Of a stretch of 45,573 nucleotides of DNA, positions 8,574 to 18,427 are shown piece after piece. Location: the IMG/VR virus record IMGVR_UViG_3300032296_003010, positions 1-45,573 of that record. The stretch is one strand, 5' to 3'. The position numbers and the translations under genes are program-made. Each line of letters starts with the position of its first letter. Within the stretch, counting starts at the first letter, position 1. The notes beneath the pieces are model-generated. The model worked only from the letters and a program-made list of their open reading frames with translations. It was not told the origin of the DNA and did no database searches. The stretch is from a virus.

Positions 8574-9428
8574 ATGAGATCAATTGAATTAATAGGAACT
8601 AAGCAATTTGAGCTAAACATCAGTAAAGTATGTGAGCTTGGTGTATATGATGATAAAGGTGTTTTAAATAAAAGAGAAAATATCCTTATAGACAAAGACC
8701 CTAGAGGTAACTGGAAATTTAAACCTGCTGAAAAAGGCTTATTTAAGTTTGTTTTAAAAGAGACGAAGGATTGGATAAACCTAACTCCTGCTGAATCTGA
8801 CGTAAATTCAACTTTAAAGTTTTTAACTCCTGATATGGTTAAAAAGAAAGGTGCTAATGTATCTTACGTTACACTGGAAGAAGCTTTATCTTGTTTACTA
8901 GCGACTAATAGAAATTCTCTAAACAGAGGCGAAATTAAATTAGTAGCAACGCTAGAGCATGGCGAATTAGTTAGATCATTACTTGAAGAAGGGTGGCCTG
9001 AAAACGCTGTTATCAATAAACAGTTTGCAGATAAGGCTTACACGGAGAAACTTCAAGCAGAGGAAAAAGCTAAAAAAGATGCTTTGAAGAATGAGCTTAA
9101 ATCAGAGATAACTAAAGAGCTATTGAAAGACCCTGAATTATTAAAAGAGATTTTAGCTAAAGCAGGTTTATCTAGCGAATCATTAGAAACAAAAGTTCCC
9201 AATGAGCCAACTGAGCCTACATTAAGCGAGGAAGAAAGCAAAATTCTTAGCGTTTTTGATGCAGCTCTTGAACTTGGGATTATTTCTAAAGCTGGAGCTT
9301 ACTTTAAATTTGGAGATAAAACCTTAGGACAAGGCAGAGACAAGGCTATTGAAGCTTTAAAAGCTGACTTAGCTTTAGTCGGGGATATCGAGGCAGAACT
9401 AGCGAAACCAGCAAATGATAACACGTGA
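8574..9428 (+). CDS. Head-region protein with RecA C-terminal-like domain
   Basis: 284 aa, start fixed by AAAGGAG. The N-terminal ~150 residues are mixed and unrecognised. A Lys/Glu-rich coiled segment follows (about 155-205), then a linker, then residues about 222-277. In that last part LELGIISKAGAYFKFGD and TLGQGRDKAIEALK match the C-terminal domain of RecA (E. coli KAGAWYSYKGEKIGQGK). The RecA ATPase core is absent. In RecA this domain contacts double-stranded DNA. Here it sits between capsid and adaptor genes, so it may be a virion or DNA-binding accessory protein. The domain match is clear to me; the role is inference. Confidence 0.8.
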   Translation: MRSIELIGTKQFELNISKVCELGVYDDKGVLNKRENILIDKDPRGNWKFKPAEKGLFKFVLKETKDWINLTPAESDVNSTLKFLTPDMVKKKGANVSYVTLEEALSCLLATNRNSLNRGEIKLVATLEHGELVRSLLEEGWPENAVINKQFADKAYTEKLQAEEKAKKDALKNELKSEITKELLKDPELLKEILAKAGLSSESLETKVPNEPTEPTLSEEESKILSVFDAALELGIISKAGAYFKFGDKTLGQGRDKAIEALKADLALVGDIEAELAKPANDNT

Positions 9429-10059
9429 GATAGTTAATAAATTAAAAGTTCTACTAGGTTTAAATCAACCTGGAGACGGAGACGAAGAGCTAGAAATTCA
9501 CTTGGAGAATCTAGCTCTTAGCCTTTCTCAAGAGTTTAGAGGCTTGCTAATCAGGGAAACCGATTTAACTGTTACTGATTCAGAGGTTACTTTCCCCGCT
9601 GATATGGTGAGGGTTATTTCTCTATGGAGTGGCGATTATGAGGTTATGCCGATTTCGCATGAAGATTTTTATAAAATCGAACGAGGCGGCTTTACGAATG
9701 ATGTTATTAAAATTCGTGAAGTTGATGGCGGCTGGAAAGGCACTTTAGAGAATACAACGACTAATGGTACAGTTCATCTTTTTTATCAGATAGCAGCAGA
9801 TAATATTAGTGCATTTCCTCAATATTATCAGCGTTTAATCATGCTCGGTGCAGCAAGCGACTATCATCTTTTTAAAGACCCATCAGATCAATTTAAAGAG
9901 TCGAGATTCAAAAAGAGATATGAAGAGGCTTATCATTCAGCTTTAGAGCTGCACAGAGTAAACAGGGGCATTGAGAATAGAATTAAGACCCAATATGAAG
10001 CTGATTGGAATAGAGCGATTACTAGCTTAATAGTAGCCAATGATCGAGATATTCGATAA
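9415..10059 (+). CDS. Head-tail adaptor (tail accessory/connector) protein
   Basis: 214 aa, overlapping the previous gene by 14 nt, so probably coupled; no Shine-Dalgarno stands in front of the ATG. The helical N-terminus (LGLNQPGDGDEELEIHLENL), a short beta middle with VTFPADMVRVISLW, and the helical C-terminus (YQRLIMLGAASDYHLFKDP) recall the P22 gp4/T7 gp11-type adaptors that dock under the portal and carry the nozzle. The gene order (adaptor, ejection proteins, nozzle) supports this. Homology is by pattern only. Confidence 0.65.
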   Translation: MITREIVNKLKVLLGLNQPGDGDEELEIHLENLALSLSQEFRGLLIRETDLTVTDSEVTFPADMVRVISLWSGDYEVMPISHEDFYKIERGGFTNDVIKIREVDGGWKGTLENTTTNGTVHLFYQIAADNISAFPQYYQRLIMLGAASDYHLFKDPSDQFKESRFKKRYEEAYHSALELHRVNRGIENRIKTQYEADWNRAITSLIVANDRDIR

Positions 10060-10084
10060 AGGCAGTATAGGATAAAATAGAAGC

Positions 10085-11107
10085 ATGGCGAATCCTCCTA
10101 ACTACAGCAATTTCAAACAGACTGGTACTTTTGGCAATAAGAGGACTGAACAACTTAACAATGCTGGATTAACGCAAGATCAATTTAAAACAGAATTTGG
10201 GCTTAATAAAAATTCAAGTTCAGGGAAGATACAAGATGCTTTAGGCATAGTTAGAAAACGTGCAAATAATATAGATAATCCTCGTCAAGATGGCTTTACC
10301 TTAAATGACCCTGGACAAAGTGCAGGGCAAGGGGCTACCGATTTAGCAGGACAAGTAGCAGGTGCAGCTACAAGCTTTGGCATTGGAGCTCAAGCTGGCT
10401 ATTTACCACAAATACAACAAAACATTGGCGGCTCTAGTTCACTTAGAGATCAATTATCAGCGGCTTCTATGGGTATGCAGCAAGCGGCTTTAAACCCTAA
10501 CGCTCAATTCCAACAACAACAATCATTTTTACAACCAAGAGCAGATCAGAGGATAAGTGATGTTCAAAATTACTATGGTGCAAATTCGGCACAAGCCTTA
10601 GATTTAGGGAAGCAGTTAGCGGGTACTGTAACTAATTTTGATGAACTAGGCGTAAGTGGTACAAGTGAAGGACAAGCTTTAGGTAAAGTCGTAAGCGATT
10701 ACGGGCAGCAAAGAGCAAATGCTTTATTAGCAGCAAGCGAAGCGAATAGAGGCGAAGCTTTAGACGAAAGAAGCAGAATCGCAGAAGTAAACCAATCTTT
10801 AGCTGGAACGAATTTACAAGGCTCTTTAGAGTCTCAAAACTTAATTAATCAATTATTTGGTATAGGTAGTGGAATCGGGCAGAATATAGCAACGCAAGGA
10901 CTCCAAGCAGGTGAATTAGGCTTGAAAGGTGAAGAGCTTGATTTAGCGGCACGTAATCAAGAGATGGATAGACAGCTAGCCGAAAAGACAATGCAAACTA
11001 ATTTAATACAGCAGTTTATTGGGAATAAACAAAACTATACACAGACCCAAAGAAACAAGCAAATGGAAGATATGTTATTCCCGTTACTATATGGGTATGC
11101 GAGGTAA
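10085..11107 (+). CDS. Putative internal virion/ejection protein, Gln-Ala-rich, 340 aa
   Basis: Very rich in Gln, Ala, Asn and Gly and almost free of aromatic residues, with long predicted helices (QGLQAGELGLKGEELDLAAR). This composition is typical of small ejection proteins of podoviruses. It lies downstream of the adaptor and upstream of two larger internal proteins. A weak -10-like AGTATAGGATAAAAT precedes it at about 10064. No family is recognised with confidence. Confidence 0.65.
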   Translation: MANPPNYSNFKQTGTFGNKRTEQLNNAGLTQDQFKTEFGLNKNSSSGKIQDALGIVRKRANNIDNPRQDGFTLNDPGQSAGQGATDLAGQVAGAATSFGIGAQAGYLPQIQQNIGGSSSLRDQLSAASMGMQQAALNPNAQFQQQQSFLQPRADQRISDVQNYYGANSAQALDLGKQLAGTVTNFDELGVSGTSEGQALGKVVSDYGQQRANALLAASEANRGEALDERSRIAEVNQSLAGTNLQGSLESQNLINQLFGIGSGIGQNIATQGLQAGELGLKGEELDLAARNQEMDRQLAEKTMQTNLIQQFIGNKQNYTQTQRNKQMEDMLFPLLYGYAR

Positions 11108-11110
11108 ACA

Positions 11111-11452
11111 ATGGTTCAAACTTTATCACTAGCTCCAATTCAAAAGCCATCTGATGGTAACATGGGTACTATTTTAGAGGCTTTAATGAAAAAGAAAGCA
11201 GAAGAGGCTAAGAACAAGGAAGATTTATTTAAACTGCAAAAGCTTCAACAAGTTAGCGGTTATTTTGGTGCAGAAGGGCAAGCAGCCGAAGGTGAAGAAA
11301 CAGAAGAAGAAAAGAAAAAGAAAGGCACAGCAAGCAAGCTCGGCGGAGCAGCAAGCGGAGCAATGACAGGGGCTAAGATTGGCTCTGCCTTTGGACCTGT
11401 AGGAACAGGGGTCGGTGCGGTTATTGGTGGTATCGGAGGGTATTTTAGTTAA
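11111..11452 (+). CDS. Small protein with C-terminal glycine zipper
   Basis: 113 aa. A charged helical first half (KKKAEEAKNKEDLFKLQKL) is followed by residues about 76-113 with GAMTGAKIGSAFGPVG and GTGVGAVIGGIGGYF. This is a glycine-zipper segment that can insert into membranes. Such segments occur in podoviral ejection proteins, which form a channel across the host envelope. The stop overlaps the next start (TTAATGG), suggesting coupling. Role inferred from composition and neighbours. Confidence 0.65.
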   Translation: MVQTLSLAPIQKPSDGNMGTILEALMKKKAEEAKNKEDLFKLQKLQQVSGYFGAEGQAAEGEETEEEKKKKGTASKLGGAASGAMTGAKIGSAFGPVGTGVGAVIGGIGGYFS

Positions 11453-12807
11453 TGGTTCAAGTTGGTGCTTTACAAGGTATTGATTCTTCTGCTTTATCAG
11501 CGGCTAATTCTCGCTTGCAACTTTTACAGAATATCGCTATACAAAAAGAAGAGAACAAGAGACAAAGAGAAAAGAATATTTTTGGATTAGCTGAGTCAGC
11601 GGTTTACCCTGGAGCAATGCTACTCAGGGATAGTTTAGAAAGAAAAGATAAAAGAAAGCAAGCAGCAAAAGAGGCAGAATTAACAAGCCAAAGAAATGCT
11701 GGAATTTTAGATATTTACGGAATGGCAGAGGGTTTAGCTCCTGTAGATTCAATGTCTCAAAGTGGAGCATCGGAGCCTGTTCAAAATCCTGATGGTACTT
11801 TTTCGCTTAATGCAAAAACAGAGCCTTTAACAATAGAACAGGGCATATTTCAGAAAGCACATCAATTAAATGCTCAAGGGCTTTTAGATAAAGAAGATAT
11901 TGATAAGATCGCAACGATTGGAAGATATGATACTAAATCTAAAAATGATTTTTTAACTTACTTGGATAATAAAGCGACTTATGACGTTTCAGAAGGTAGC
12001 CCAAATAGTGGTCCTAATACAAGGCGAGTTAAAGAGGCTGATCTTAAGCTTACTGGTGCAGGGCTAGATAATCAATATAGAGAAAGCCAAATTGCACAGA
12101 ACAAGGCAGATGCAGAGGCGGCAGCTCAACAAGGAGAATTAAGTTTAGGTGATTATAGAGGGCTTGAGCCTTCTGAAAGGGTAGCTGGTGATCGCAGAGC
12201 TTTTGAAACCTTTACTGATGCAGAAAAATCTAAAGAAAAAGCATCATTGTTTCAAAGTGAATCTTTAGTTGGTGAGACTAGCCGAGTCGTTAATCGCATG
12301 GAGCAAATTTTAAAAGAAAACCCAGACCCGAACTTTAGATTTTTGCTAACAAATCGGGCGGTATCTTCTATTTTTGGGAACGCTAATCCAGCGGCTAGAG
12401 AGTATATAGAGCTAACAGCTCAACTAAAAGGGATTGGTCAAGCAGCAGCTAGAATGAATCAATCAGGGGTGCTTTCTGATAGGGATATCAAGTTGAATCA
12501 AGATTTATTTGCTCGTAAATATGATAATCCTGAGCAGTTTGCAGAGTTTAATAAACACTTTAGAGAAAAAACAATCAAGGGATTACTTGATCGTTCCGTC
12601 TTAACAGGACAACCACAGATATTTAACGAATACCTGCCTTTGTATCGCTCTACTGGGAAGAACTATAACTATGGCAGTAGCCAAGCGGTATATGATTTTG
12701 GCACGTCAAAGAAGAAAGAAGCAGCTAGCCCTACAGTAAGCGGCAAGACGGTTAAAAGTAACACTAGGATGAAAGGCTCAGATGTTTTAAGCCTATTAGA
12801 GGAATAA
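11452..12807 (+). CDS. Putative internal virion protein, 451 aa
   Basis: Begins at the previous stop (TAATG) and ends at the start of the giant gene, again with TAATG overlap. The protein is helical and charged with a middle rich in Ala and Gln. Residues about 260-390 (SRVVNRMEQILKENPD onward) look like a folded helical domain. No enzymatic motif seen. Position in the ejection-protein block suggests it is packaged in the virion and injected with DNA. Confidence 0.65.
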   Translation: MVQVGALQGIDSSALSAANSRLQLLQNIAIQKEENKRQREKNIFGLAESAVYPGAMLLRDSLERKDKRKQAAKEAELTSQRNAGILDIYGMAEGLAPVDSMSQSGASEPVQNPDGTFSLNAKTEPLTIEQGIFQKAHQLNAQGLLDKEDIDKIATIGRYDTKSKNDFLTYLDNKATYDVSEGSPNSGPNTRRVKEADLKLTGAGLDNQYRESQIAQNKADAEAAAQQGELSLGDYRGLEPSERVAGDRRAFETFTDAEKSKEKASLFQSESLVGETSRVVNRMEQILKENPDPNFRFLLTNRAVSSIFGNANPAAREYIELTAQLKGIGQAAARMNQSGVLSDRDIKLNQDLFARKYDNPEQFAEFNKHFREKTIKGLLDRSVLTGQPQIFNEYLPLYRSTGKNYNYGSSQAVYDFGTSKKKEAASPTVSGKTVKSNTRMKGSDVLSLLEE

Positions 12808-15800
12808 TGAACGCTCAAGTTACTAGGCTCAATTCAATGATAAACTCAGCTCAAGCGGAGAACGTGGGGGCAAGGAATGACATTCTTGCTAAGACCATTA
12901 AGCCTATTATTGACAAAATCGAAGCTGACCCAAACTATCTTTTAACCGAAGAGGAAACGGCTCAAATTAGAGAGTTTAAAAGACAAAGATTAAGAGAGAA
13001 GATTTTAGTAAATCCTGATTATGAATTAACTCCAAAGGAAGAGGAATTTGTTAAAGAATATCAAGAGTTTAAGAAAGGGAAAGCGGAGCCTGCTAACGCT
13101 CCACAATTAACACAAGAACAGATTGATTCAGTTCAATTAGTTTTATCAACTTTAACAAAGAATCCTTTAGATGCTGCGTTCGTGGCTTCGGGTAAAGATA
13201 AGGCAATGGCGGCAGCAAACGTAATGCTTCAAAGCTATGGTGTTGATGGAACAATTGAACAACAAGGGAATACTTATTATTTAAGAGATGCTAACAGTGG
13301 TGATCTTTATGCTTTAAATTCACGTGGTAATTGGGGTAAAGCGGTCGGTACTTTATTTGAAATTGCTCCTGCGGTCGGTGGCTTAGTTGGCGTTGGTGCT
13401 GCGTTGCTTGTACTTGGTGCAGCAGCTCCAATATCGGCAGTGGCTTTAGCTGGTACTGCGGCAAGTGCATTAACAGCAGGTGGAGTGCAATTAGCAAGAG
13501 AAGGAATTGAAACAGCGACATTAGGTAAGACTCAAGGCATGAAGCCATTGGAGGGCTTGGGTAATGTAGCGGCTGCGGCGGGAGTTGATGTTTTACAAGG
13601 GGTCGTTGCTGGAAAGGTTATTAAGTTTGGTGCTGGAGCGGGAAAAGCAATTGGAGAATATGTCGTAAAAACTCCTGGATTAAGCAAGCTGGGAACTTTA
13701 ATTAATGAAACAATTGGAAAGCCTGTAGGTAAAGCGATTGAAAAAACATCAAAAGCTATCAGTAATTCATCAGCAGGCAAGGGCTTTGAGCAGCTTAAGT
13801 TTGAGGCGACAACTTTATCTAAGCCTTTATTAAATAAGCTCTCAAGCTATAAAGATTCAGAAGCCGTTAAAGCATTTGTTAGTTTAGCCGAAGAAATGCA
13901 CAAAACTTCTTTTGGCAGAGCTGTTTTAAGTTTAGATAAAGTAGTCGAGGCGGTTGATGATGTTGCAGTTAAAGTTGAAAACCCTAAATTAAAAACATTA
14001 ATTAAGCAATTAAATCAAGAGATTAAAGAAAATGAAGATGCGATAAAGGATAAATTAAAGCCTGAAATTGCAAGATTAGAAAGTGTTTTAAAATCTCAAC
14101 AAGAGGAATTAAGCACGCTCAATCAAGAGATTAAAGCCACTATTGGAGGCATTTTAGATTCAGGTACTACAGGAGCAGAATCTATAGGAAAAGCACTTCA
14201 AGCGAATATAGATAAATTTGTAAATGAGTATTACTCTCAGATGAAGAATGTTTATCGTGATTACGCTAAAGATTTAGCTCAAGATGCAGGCAGACCATTA
14301 GCTGATCTTGAGGGTGCAGATTTAATGAACAAAGAGCAATTCTTTGATGAAACAATTAAACAGCTAGAAAATTCTTTTGATTTCAAAATTAAAGAGCTAA
14401 GAAACTTTGCTCAAGACAATGGTTTTGAATTAAAGATTACTGAAACAGAGGCAAGAGCAGCGGAGCAGATCGCAGCAATTAGAGGAAAGCAGCAAACAAC
14501 GGGCGAATCAGACGAATTACTTAGAAATTTAGAAACTGCTTCTGAGGAAGAGTTTAATAAGATCATTGGAGAAGCAAAGTTTGCTTCTGACCAATTAAAG
14601 GGCGAGTTTGAGACAGGATTAAAGGGTACACGAAGCGAACAAGAGCTAGGAAAAGAGATTAGGGATAAAGTTATCGCTAAATGGAAAAAACAGTTAGCAG
14701 AAGAGAAAAACCTTTACGATGGAACTAGACCTTTAGCAGAAAAAGAAAAAGATATTTTGCATGATGTTTCTGATGTTTTTAAGGGTGTAGAAAACACGCA
14801 AACCATTAAAGAAATTAAAGGCAAAGTTGATTTAAAGAAAGCAACCCCAGCAGACCTTTTGAAAATTAAATCTAATATTGACGGCTATTTAAGTGGTGAT
14901 ACTCTATCGAGAAAAACTTACAGCGAATTGGCAGCAGCAAGAGGGAAGCTAGTTAGCGATGAAGGGAATATCTTTAGCAAATCTTCATCACAGGCTTTAC
15001 AGCAGTATCAACAAGCAAGTGCTATGCGTATTGCAAGGAACGATGCTATTCAAGCGAATGACGTTACTAATTTTCTTGGACGTGGATTCGATAGCAAGAC
15101 TGGGGAGATAGACAGGAATATTGCTTATTCTAAAGATGTTTACGAAGATATTATTAATTATTTTGAACGTGATGCAGAGGCAGCGGAAAGGGTTTTAAAT
15201 TATGCTTACGATGGAAACCCTACCGTAGCAGACGATTTAAGAAAAGCTTATGTTAATAGAGTTTATAACCAATCAGGTAAAAACATTGAAAAAACATTTA
15301 ATAAATTAACAGATGCCTCAAGCCAAGCGAAAGGCACAAGTAATCTTTTGTTTAATGAATTTGGGGATTATACCGAAGAATTAAGCACTTTAGCTAAGAT
15401 CGTGGATAATGAAAAAGCTCCATTGCCTAAAAACAAAACGGAGTTATTGAATTATAAAGACAAAAAGCAATCCATTAAACAAAGCCAAGCTAAAGTGTTG
15501 AATGATCTAAAGGTGCAAAATATTGAGAAAAGGGCGACTCGTACAATAGATGGACTTAAAAGCAAAAAAGAATTAAATGATGCGGTTAAGGGTGAAATTA
15601 CACGCTTAGAGGAATTGAAAGCAAATGTAAAAAATCCTCAATCTCATCCTGAGATTTTGAGATTAACTAAAGACCTTAACGAAAAGGTTAGCCCTGCTTC
15701 ACAGGTTTTCTTTTCAAACAAAGCAAATGCAGGCTTGCCAAGTGCAGAAGAAGTTAAGCGTTTAGCAAAAGAAAACCCTACTGAATTGGATAAGGTTTTT

Positions 15801-16565
15801 GAAGCCGCTCAATTTAACAAAGAGGAAAGAGGCAGGGCTTTTAGTTCTATCATGCTTCCAAATAGAACGATTTTAAGCGAGAGTTTACCTAAAGAATCAG
15901 GCTTAACCCCAAGCTCTTTAGTTAGGTCTTTACCTACTCAGCAAGAAAGCTATGATGTTTTTCGCAATGCTGAAACTACAGATAAAGCAAAAGAAGGTAT
16001 ATCTAAACTTGCAAGCTTACAGGAATCTTTAGAAGCAGTACCGAGCAAGATCAAGGCAACTGAAAAGAGTTTAGATCAAGTTAAAAAAGAAGAAGTTACT
16101 GTAAATAAAGTAATTCAAAGAAAAATTAATGAACTGGATTTAGAAAGAGCAGCTTTAGCTGAAAAAGAAGCAAGAGAGGCAAGACAGTCTTTAGGCGGAG
16201 CTGGTTTGGGTGCTGCTGGAATGGCTGGGGCTGCTGGTTTTGCAGGTTCAGGAATTAGTCCAACTGCTGCCTTAGTTGGTGGTTTAGCTGGATATGCTGT
16301 TACAAATCCTGCAATTAGGCAAGGGGTTAAAGATGCGGCAGGGCAAGTAGGTAGATTTGCAAGTATCGGGAGTGATATAGCGGCTTCTCCTGTTCAGAGA
16401 AGTTTAGTAGAGCAACTTGCTGGGGCTACAATGCAAGCGACTTCTCCTGTTGATTCAATGGTACAAACTCCAAGTGTAGACCCATTAACAGGGATGATAG
16501 AATACCGAACTAAGAAAATGCCTTTAGTCTTCAAGCTGGGGGCTACTCAAACGCAATATCAATAA
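12807..16565 (+). CDS. Giant internal virion/ejection protein, 1252 aa
   Basis: The largest gene in the window. Residues about 181-226 are a Gly/Ala/Val-rich hydrophobic stretch (PAVGGLVGVGAALLVLG) able to cross a membrane. A second such stretch lies near 1130-1168 (GGAGLGAAGMAGAAGFAG). Between them are long charged coiled coils. This matches internal core proteins such as T7 gp15/gp16, which leave the capsid first and build a trans-envelope conduit. No lytic transglycosylase motif was found, unlike T7 gp16. Start and stop overlap the neighbouring genes. Confidence 0.75.
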   Translation: MNAQVTRLNSMINSAQAENVGARNDILAKTIKPIIDKIEADPNYLLTEEETAQIREFKRQRLREKILVNPDYELTPKEEEFVKEYQEFKKGKAEPANAPQLTQEQIDSVQLVLSTLTKNPLDAAFVASGKDKAMAAANVMLQSYGVDGTIEQQGNTYYLRDANSGDLYALNSRGNWGKAVGTLFEIAPAVGGLVGVGAALLVLGAAAPISAVALAGTAASALTAGGVQLAREGIETATLGKTQGMKPLEGLGNVAAAAGVDVLQGVVAGKVIKFGAGAGKAIGEYVVKTPGLSKLGTLINETIGKPVGKAIEKTSKAISNSSAGKGFEQLKFEATTLSKPLLNKLSSYKDSEAVKAFVSLAEEMHKTSFGRAVLSLDKVVEAVDDVAVKVENPKLKTLIKQLNQEIKENEDAIKDKLKPEIARLESVLKSQQEELSTLNQEIKATIGGILDSGTTGAESIGKALQANIDKFVNEYYSQMKNVYRDYAKDLAQDAGRPLADLEGADLMNKEQFFDETIKQLENSFDFKIKELRNFAQDNGFELKITETEARAAEQIAAIRGKQQTTGESDELLRNLETASEEEFNKIIGEAKFASDQLKGEFETGLKGTRSEQELGKEIRDKVIAKWKKQLAEEKNLYDGTRPLAEKEKDILHDVSDVFKGVENTQTIKEIKGKVDLKKATPADLLKIKSNIDGYLSGDTLSRKTYSELAAARGKLVSDEGNIFSKSSSQALQQYQQASAMRIARNDAIQANDVTNFLGRGFDSKTGEIDRNIAYSKDVYEDIINYFERDAEAAERVLNYAYDGNPTVADDLRKAYVNRVYNQSGKNIEKTFNKLTDASSQAKGTSNLLFNEFGDYTEELSTLAKIVDNEKAPLPKNKTELLNYKDKKQSIKQSQAKVLNDLKVQNIEKRATRTIDGLKSKKELNDAVKGEITRLEELKANVKNPQSHPEILRLTKDLNEKVSPASQVFFSNKANAGLPSAEEVKRLAKENPTELDKVFEAAQFNKEERGRAFSSIMLPNRTILSESLPKESGLTPSSLVRSLPTQQESYDVFRNAETTDKAKEGISKLASLQESLEAVPSKIKATEKSLDQVKKEEVTVNKVIQRKINELDLERAALAEKEAREARQSLGGAGLGAAGMAGAAGFAGSGISPTAALVGGLAGYAVTNPAIRQGVKDAAGQVGRFASIGSDIAASPVQRSLVEQLAGATMQATSPVDSMVQTPSVDPLTGMIEYRTKKMPLVFKLGATQTQYQ

Positions 16566-18427
16566 TGGTTTACCAAGCGATATCAGGAATATTAAACTTA
16601 GAGACGGCTAAAGACCCCGATCAATTAGTCTTAGGGCAGTTATCTAGAGCGTTTAATATGGAGTATATCGGGGATTCTGATATATACGTTAGGCGTGGCG
16701 GTACTTTATATAGGGATAAATCTATTTTTAGTGGAGCTATTCCTATTGCTGTAACGACTTTTAAGACAAGAGATGAAAGCTTTTATAGAGAGATTTATTT
16801 TTTAGACAATGGAAAAGTTTTTTACGTTAATTCTAATGCTGCTGATTTTACTTCTCAAACTCCAGCTTTAACAGAGATTAACAGTCCTACAAATACAAGC
16901 CCTGCCTTTGGCGGAGCGGTAACAAGGGTAAGCTTTGATAAGATTAACAATATCCTTTCTGCTGTTTTTGGAACGCAGGATATTTGTTATTATGATGGCA
17001 CTGTTGATAGATTTAAGCTAACACCAGACCCTTTAGTATTTAGAATGACAATTACTATAGGCAATGCGATAAATGCAAGCTTGGATGCAGTTTACAACGA
17101 TGCAGGCGGCTTATTCCAATTAAAGGTAATGGATAATAAAGTTAGCGGCGATGGAGTCCTTGCTTTATCTACAAGGCAGATTAGCGGTACAGCTAGACCA
17201 AGTGCAAGCGGTACTTTAACAAAAGTTTCGGGTACAGGCGATTCAAGTATCCCTTACACAGCGGTGAGCTACAGTGATACTTTTGAAGAGATTAGCATTT
17301 ACAAAAGGCGTGCAACTGTCGTTTCTAATGAGGGGAATGTTTATTTATCTAACTCAAGGAATCCTATAATCTTTAATGGAGCGACTAGCGGTAATTTAGA
17401 GTTTGATGTTATCGAAGGCTTTAAGGTTACGAATCTTATTCCTTTTAAACGAGGGGCGGTTATTACGACTGGCGATGAGGTTATTCAAAGGTTTAGTTTA
17501 ACTACCTTAACAGGTTATCGTTTTTCAGAAGATGCTTTTGCAGAGGGGCAGTTTAAAGCAGAGCGTGAAAGTGAAGTAGACGGTATGATTGGGCGTTCTG
17601 CTATTGAAATAGGGAATACTGTTATCGGTTTAACTCGCAATGGCTTTATTGGTTATACTGGTGAAATTTCTGATGAATTTGGTTTAACGGCTCAAAATAC
17701 TTTATCTAAGCCAATTAGAGATCAAATAGAGAATATTAATTTTGCGGCTTCTAGTCAAATCTTTGCAGCGGTGGATACGGTAAACCAAAGGTATTTATGT
17801 GCAGTTCCTTTGTATGAATCAACTGTAGCAAATGCTGTCTTTGTTTATGAATATGGAAAGAGTATAGACCCTAATTACCCTAAATGGAATATTTGGACTT
17901 TTGGCTTTGGAAATATTAAAAGTTTAAGTGTGTTAGTAAACAAGCTTTACGTGGGAGATGAAGAAGGTAATATTCATTTACAGGGAGTTGATGGAGTCTT
18001 TTTAGATTCAGGAAATAGTTATAGCTCTAGGATAGAGACAGGTTCTATCGGAGCTGGTACAGAGCTTGTAGATAAGATTTTTAATTCAGTTATGATTAAG
18101 CTTAAAGTGCCTCCTATTAAGCAGGAAATAAGGCAGTACGTGAAGCTAGATAGAACTTTGATTAGCGGCATCAACGGTAAATCTATTCCACTAAGAGAAG
18201 TAGAGCCGAAGGTTACAGGGGAAAATTTAGTTTCAGAAGATACTTATGTTGATTTCTTTACTTTAGTGGGTAATGGAAGAAGTAGCGTTTTTAACCTTAG
18301 AGTCGATCACTCAGGGGGTCAAGGGAAGACTGCTATAATAGGGTTAAGTAGTTCTGGTGGTGTTAATTGGGGCGTGCTTAACTTGATACTAGAATTAAAC
18401 AAAGCAGGTAGCGGAAAAGGCGTTTAA
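16565..18427 (+). CDS. Tail nozzle/stabilisation protein (gp12/gp10-like)
   Basis: 620 aa, beta-rich throughout. The opening (FNMEYIGDSDIYVRRG, residues about 30-45) and repeated propeller-like segments (AVTTFKTRDESFYREIYFL, VFVYEYGKSIDPNYPKWNIW) recall tail tubular B/P22 gp10-type proteins that form the short tail tube below the adaptor. The order adaptor, ejection proteins, nozzle, fibres supports this. Both ends overlap neighbours by 1 nt in a TAATGG context. Confidence 0.72.
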   Translation: MVYQAISGILNLETAKDPDQLVLGQLSRAFNMEYIGDSDIYVRRGGTLYRDKSIFSGAIPIAVTTFKTRDESFYREIYFLDNGKVFYVNSNAADFTSQTPALTEINSPTNTSPAFGGAVTRVSFDKINNILSAVFGTQDICYYDGTVDRFKLTPDPLVFRMTITIGNAINASLDAVYNDAGGLFQLKVMDNKVSGDGVLALSTRQISGTARPSASGTLTKVSGTGDSSIPYTAVSYSDTFEEISIYKRRATVVSNEGNVYLSNSRNPIIFNGATSGNLEFDVIEGFKVTNLIPFKRGAVITTGDEVIQRFSLTTLTGYRFSEDAFAEGQFKAERESEVDGMIGRSAIEIGNTVIGLTRNGFIGYTGEISDEFGLTAQNTLSKPIRDQIENINFAASSQIFAAVDTVNQRYLCAVPLYESTVANAVFVYEYGKSIDPNYPKWNIWTFGFGNIKSLSVLVNKLYVGDEEGNIHLQGVDGVFLDSGNSYSSRIETGSIGAGTELVDKIFNSVMIKLKVPPIKQEIRQYVKLDRTLISGINGKSIPLREVEPKVTGENLVSEDTYVDFFTLVGNGRSSVFNLRVDHSGGQGKTAIIGLSSSGGVNWGVLNLILELNKAGSGKGV

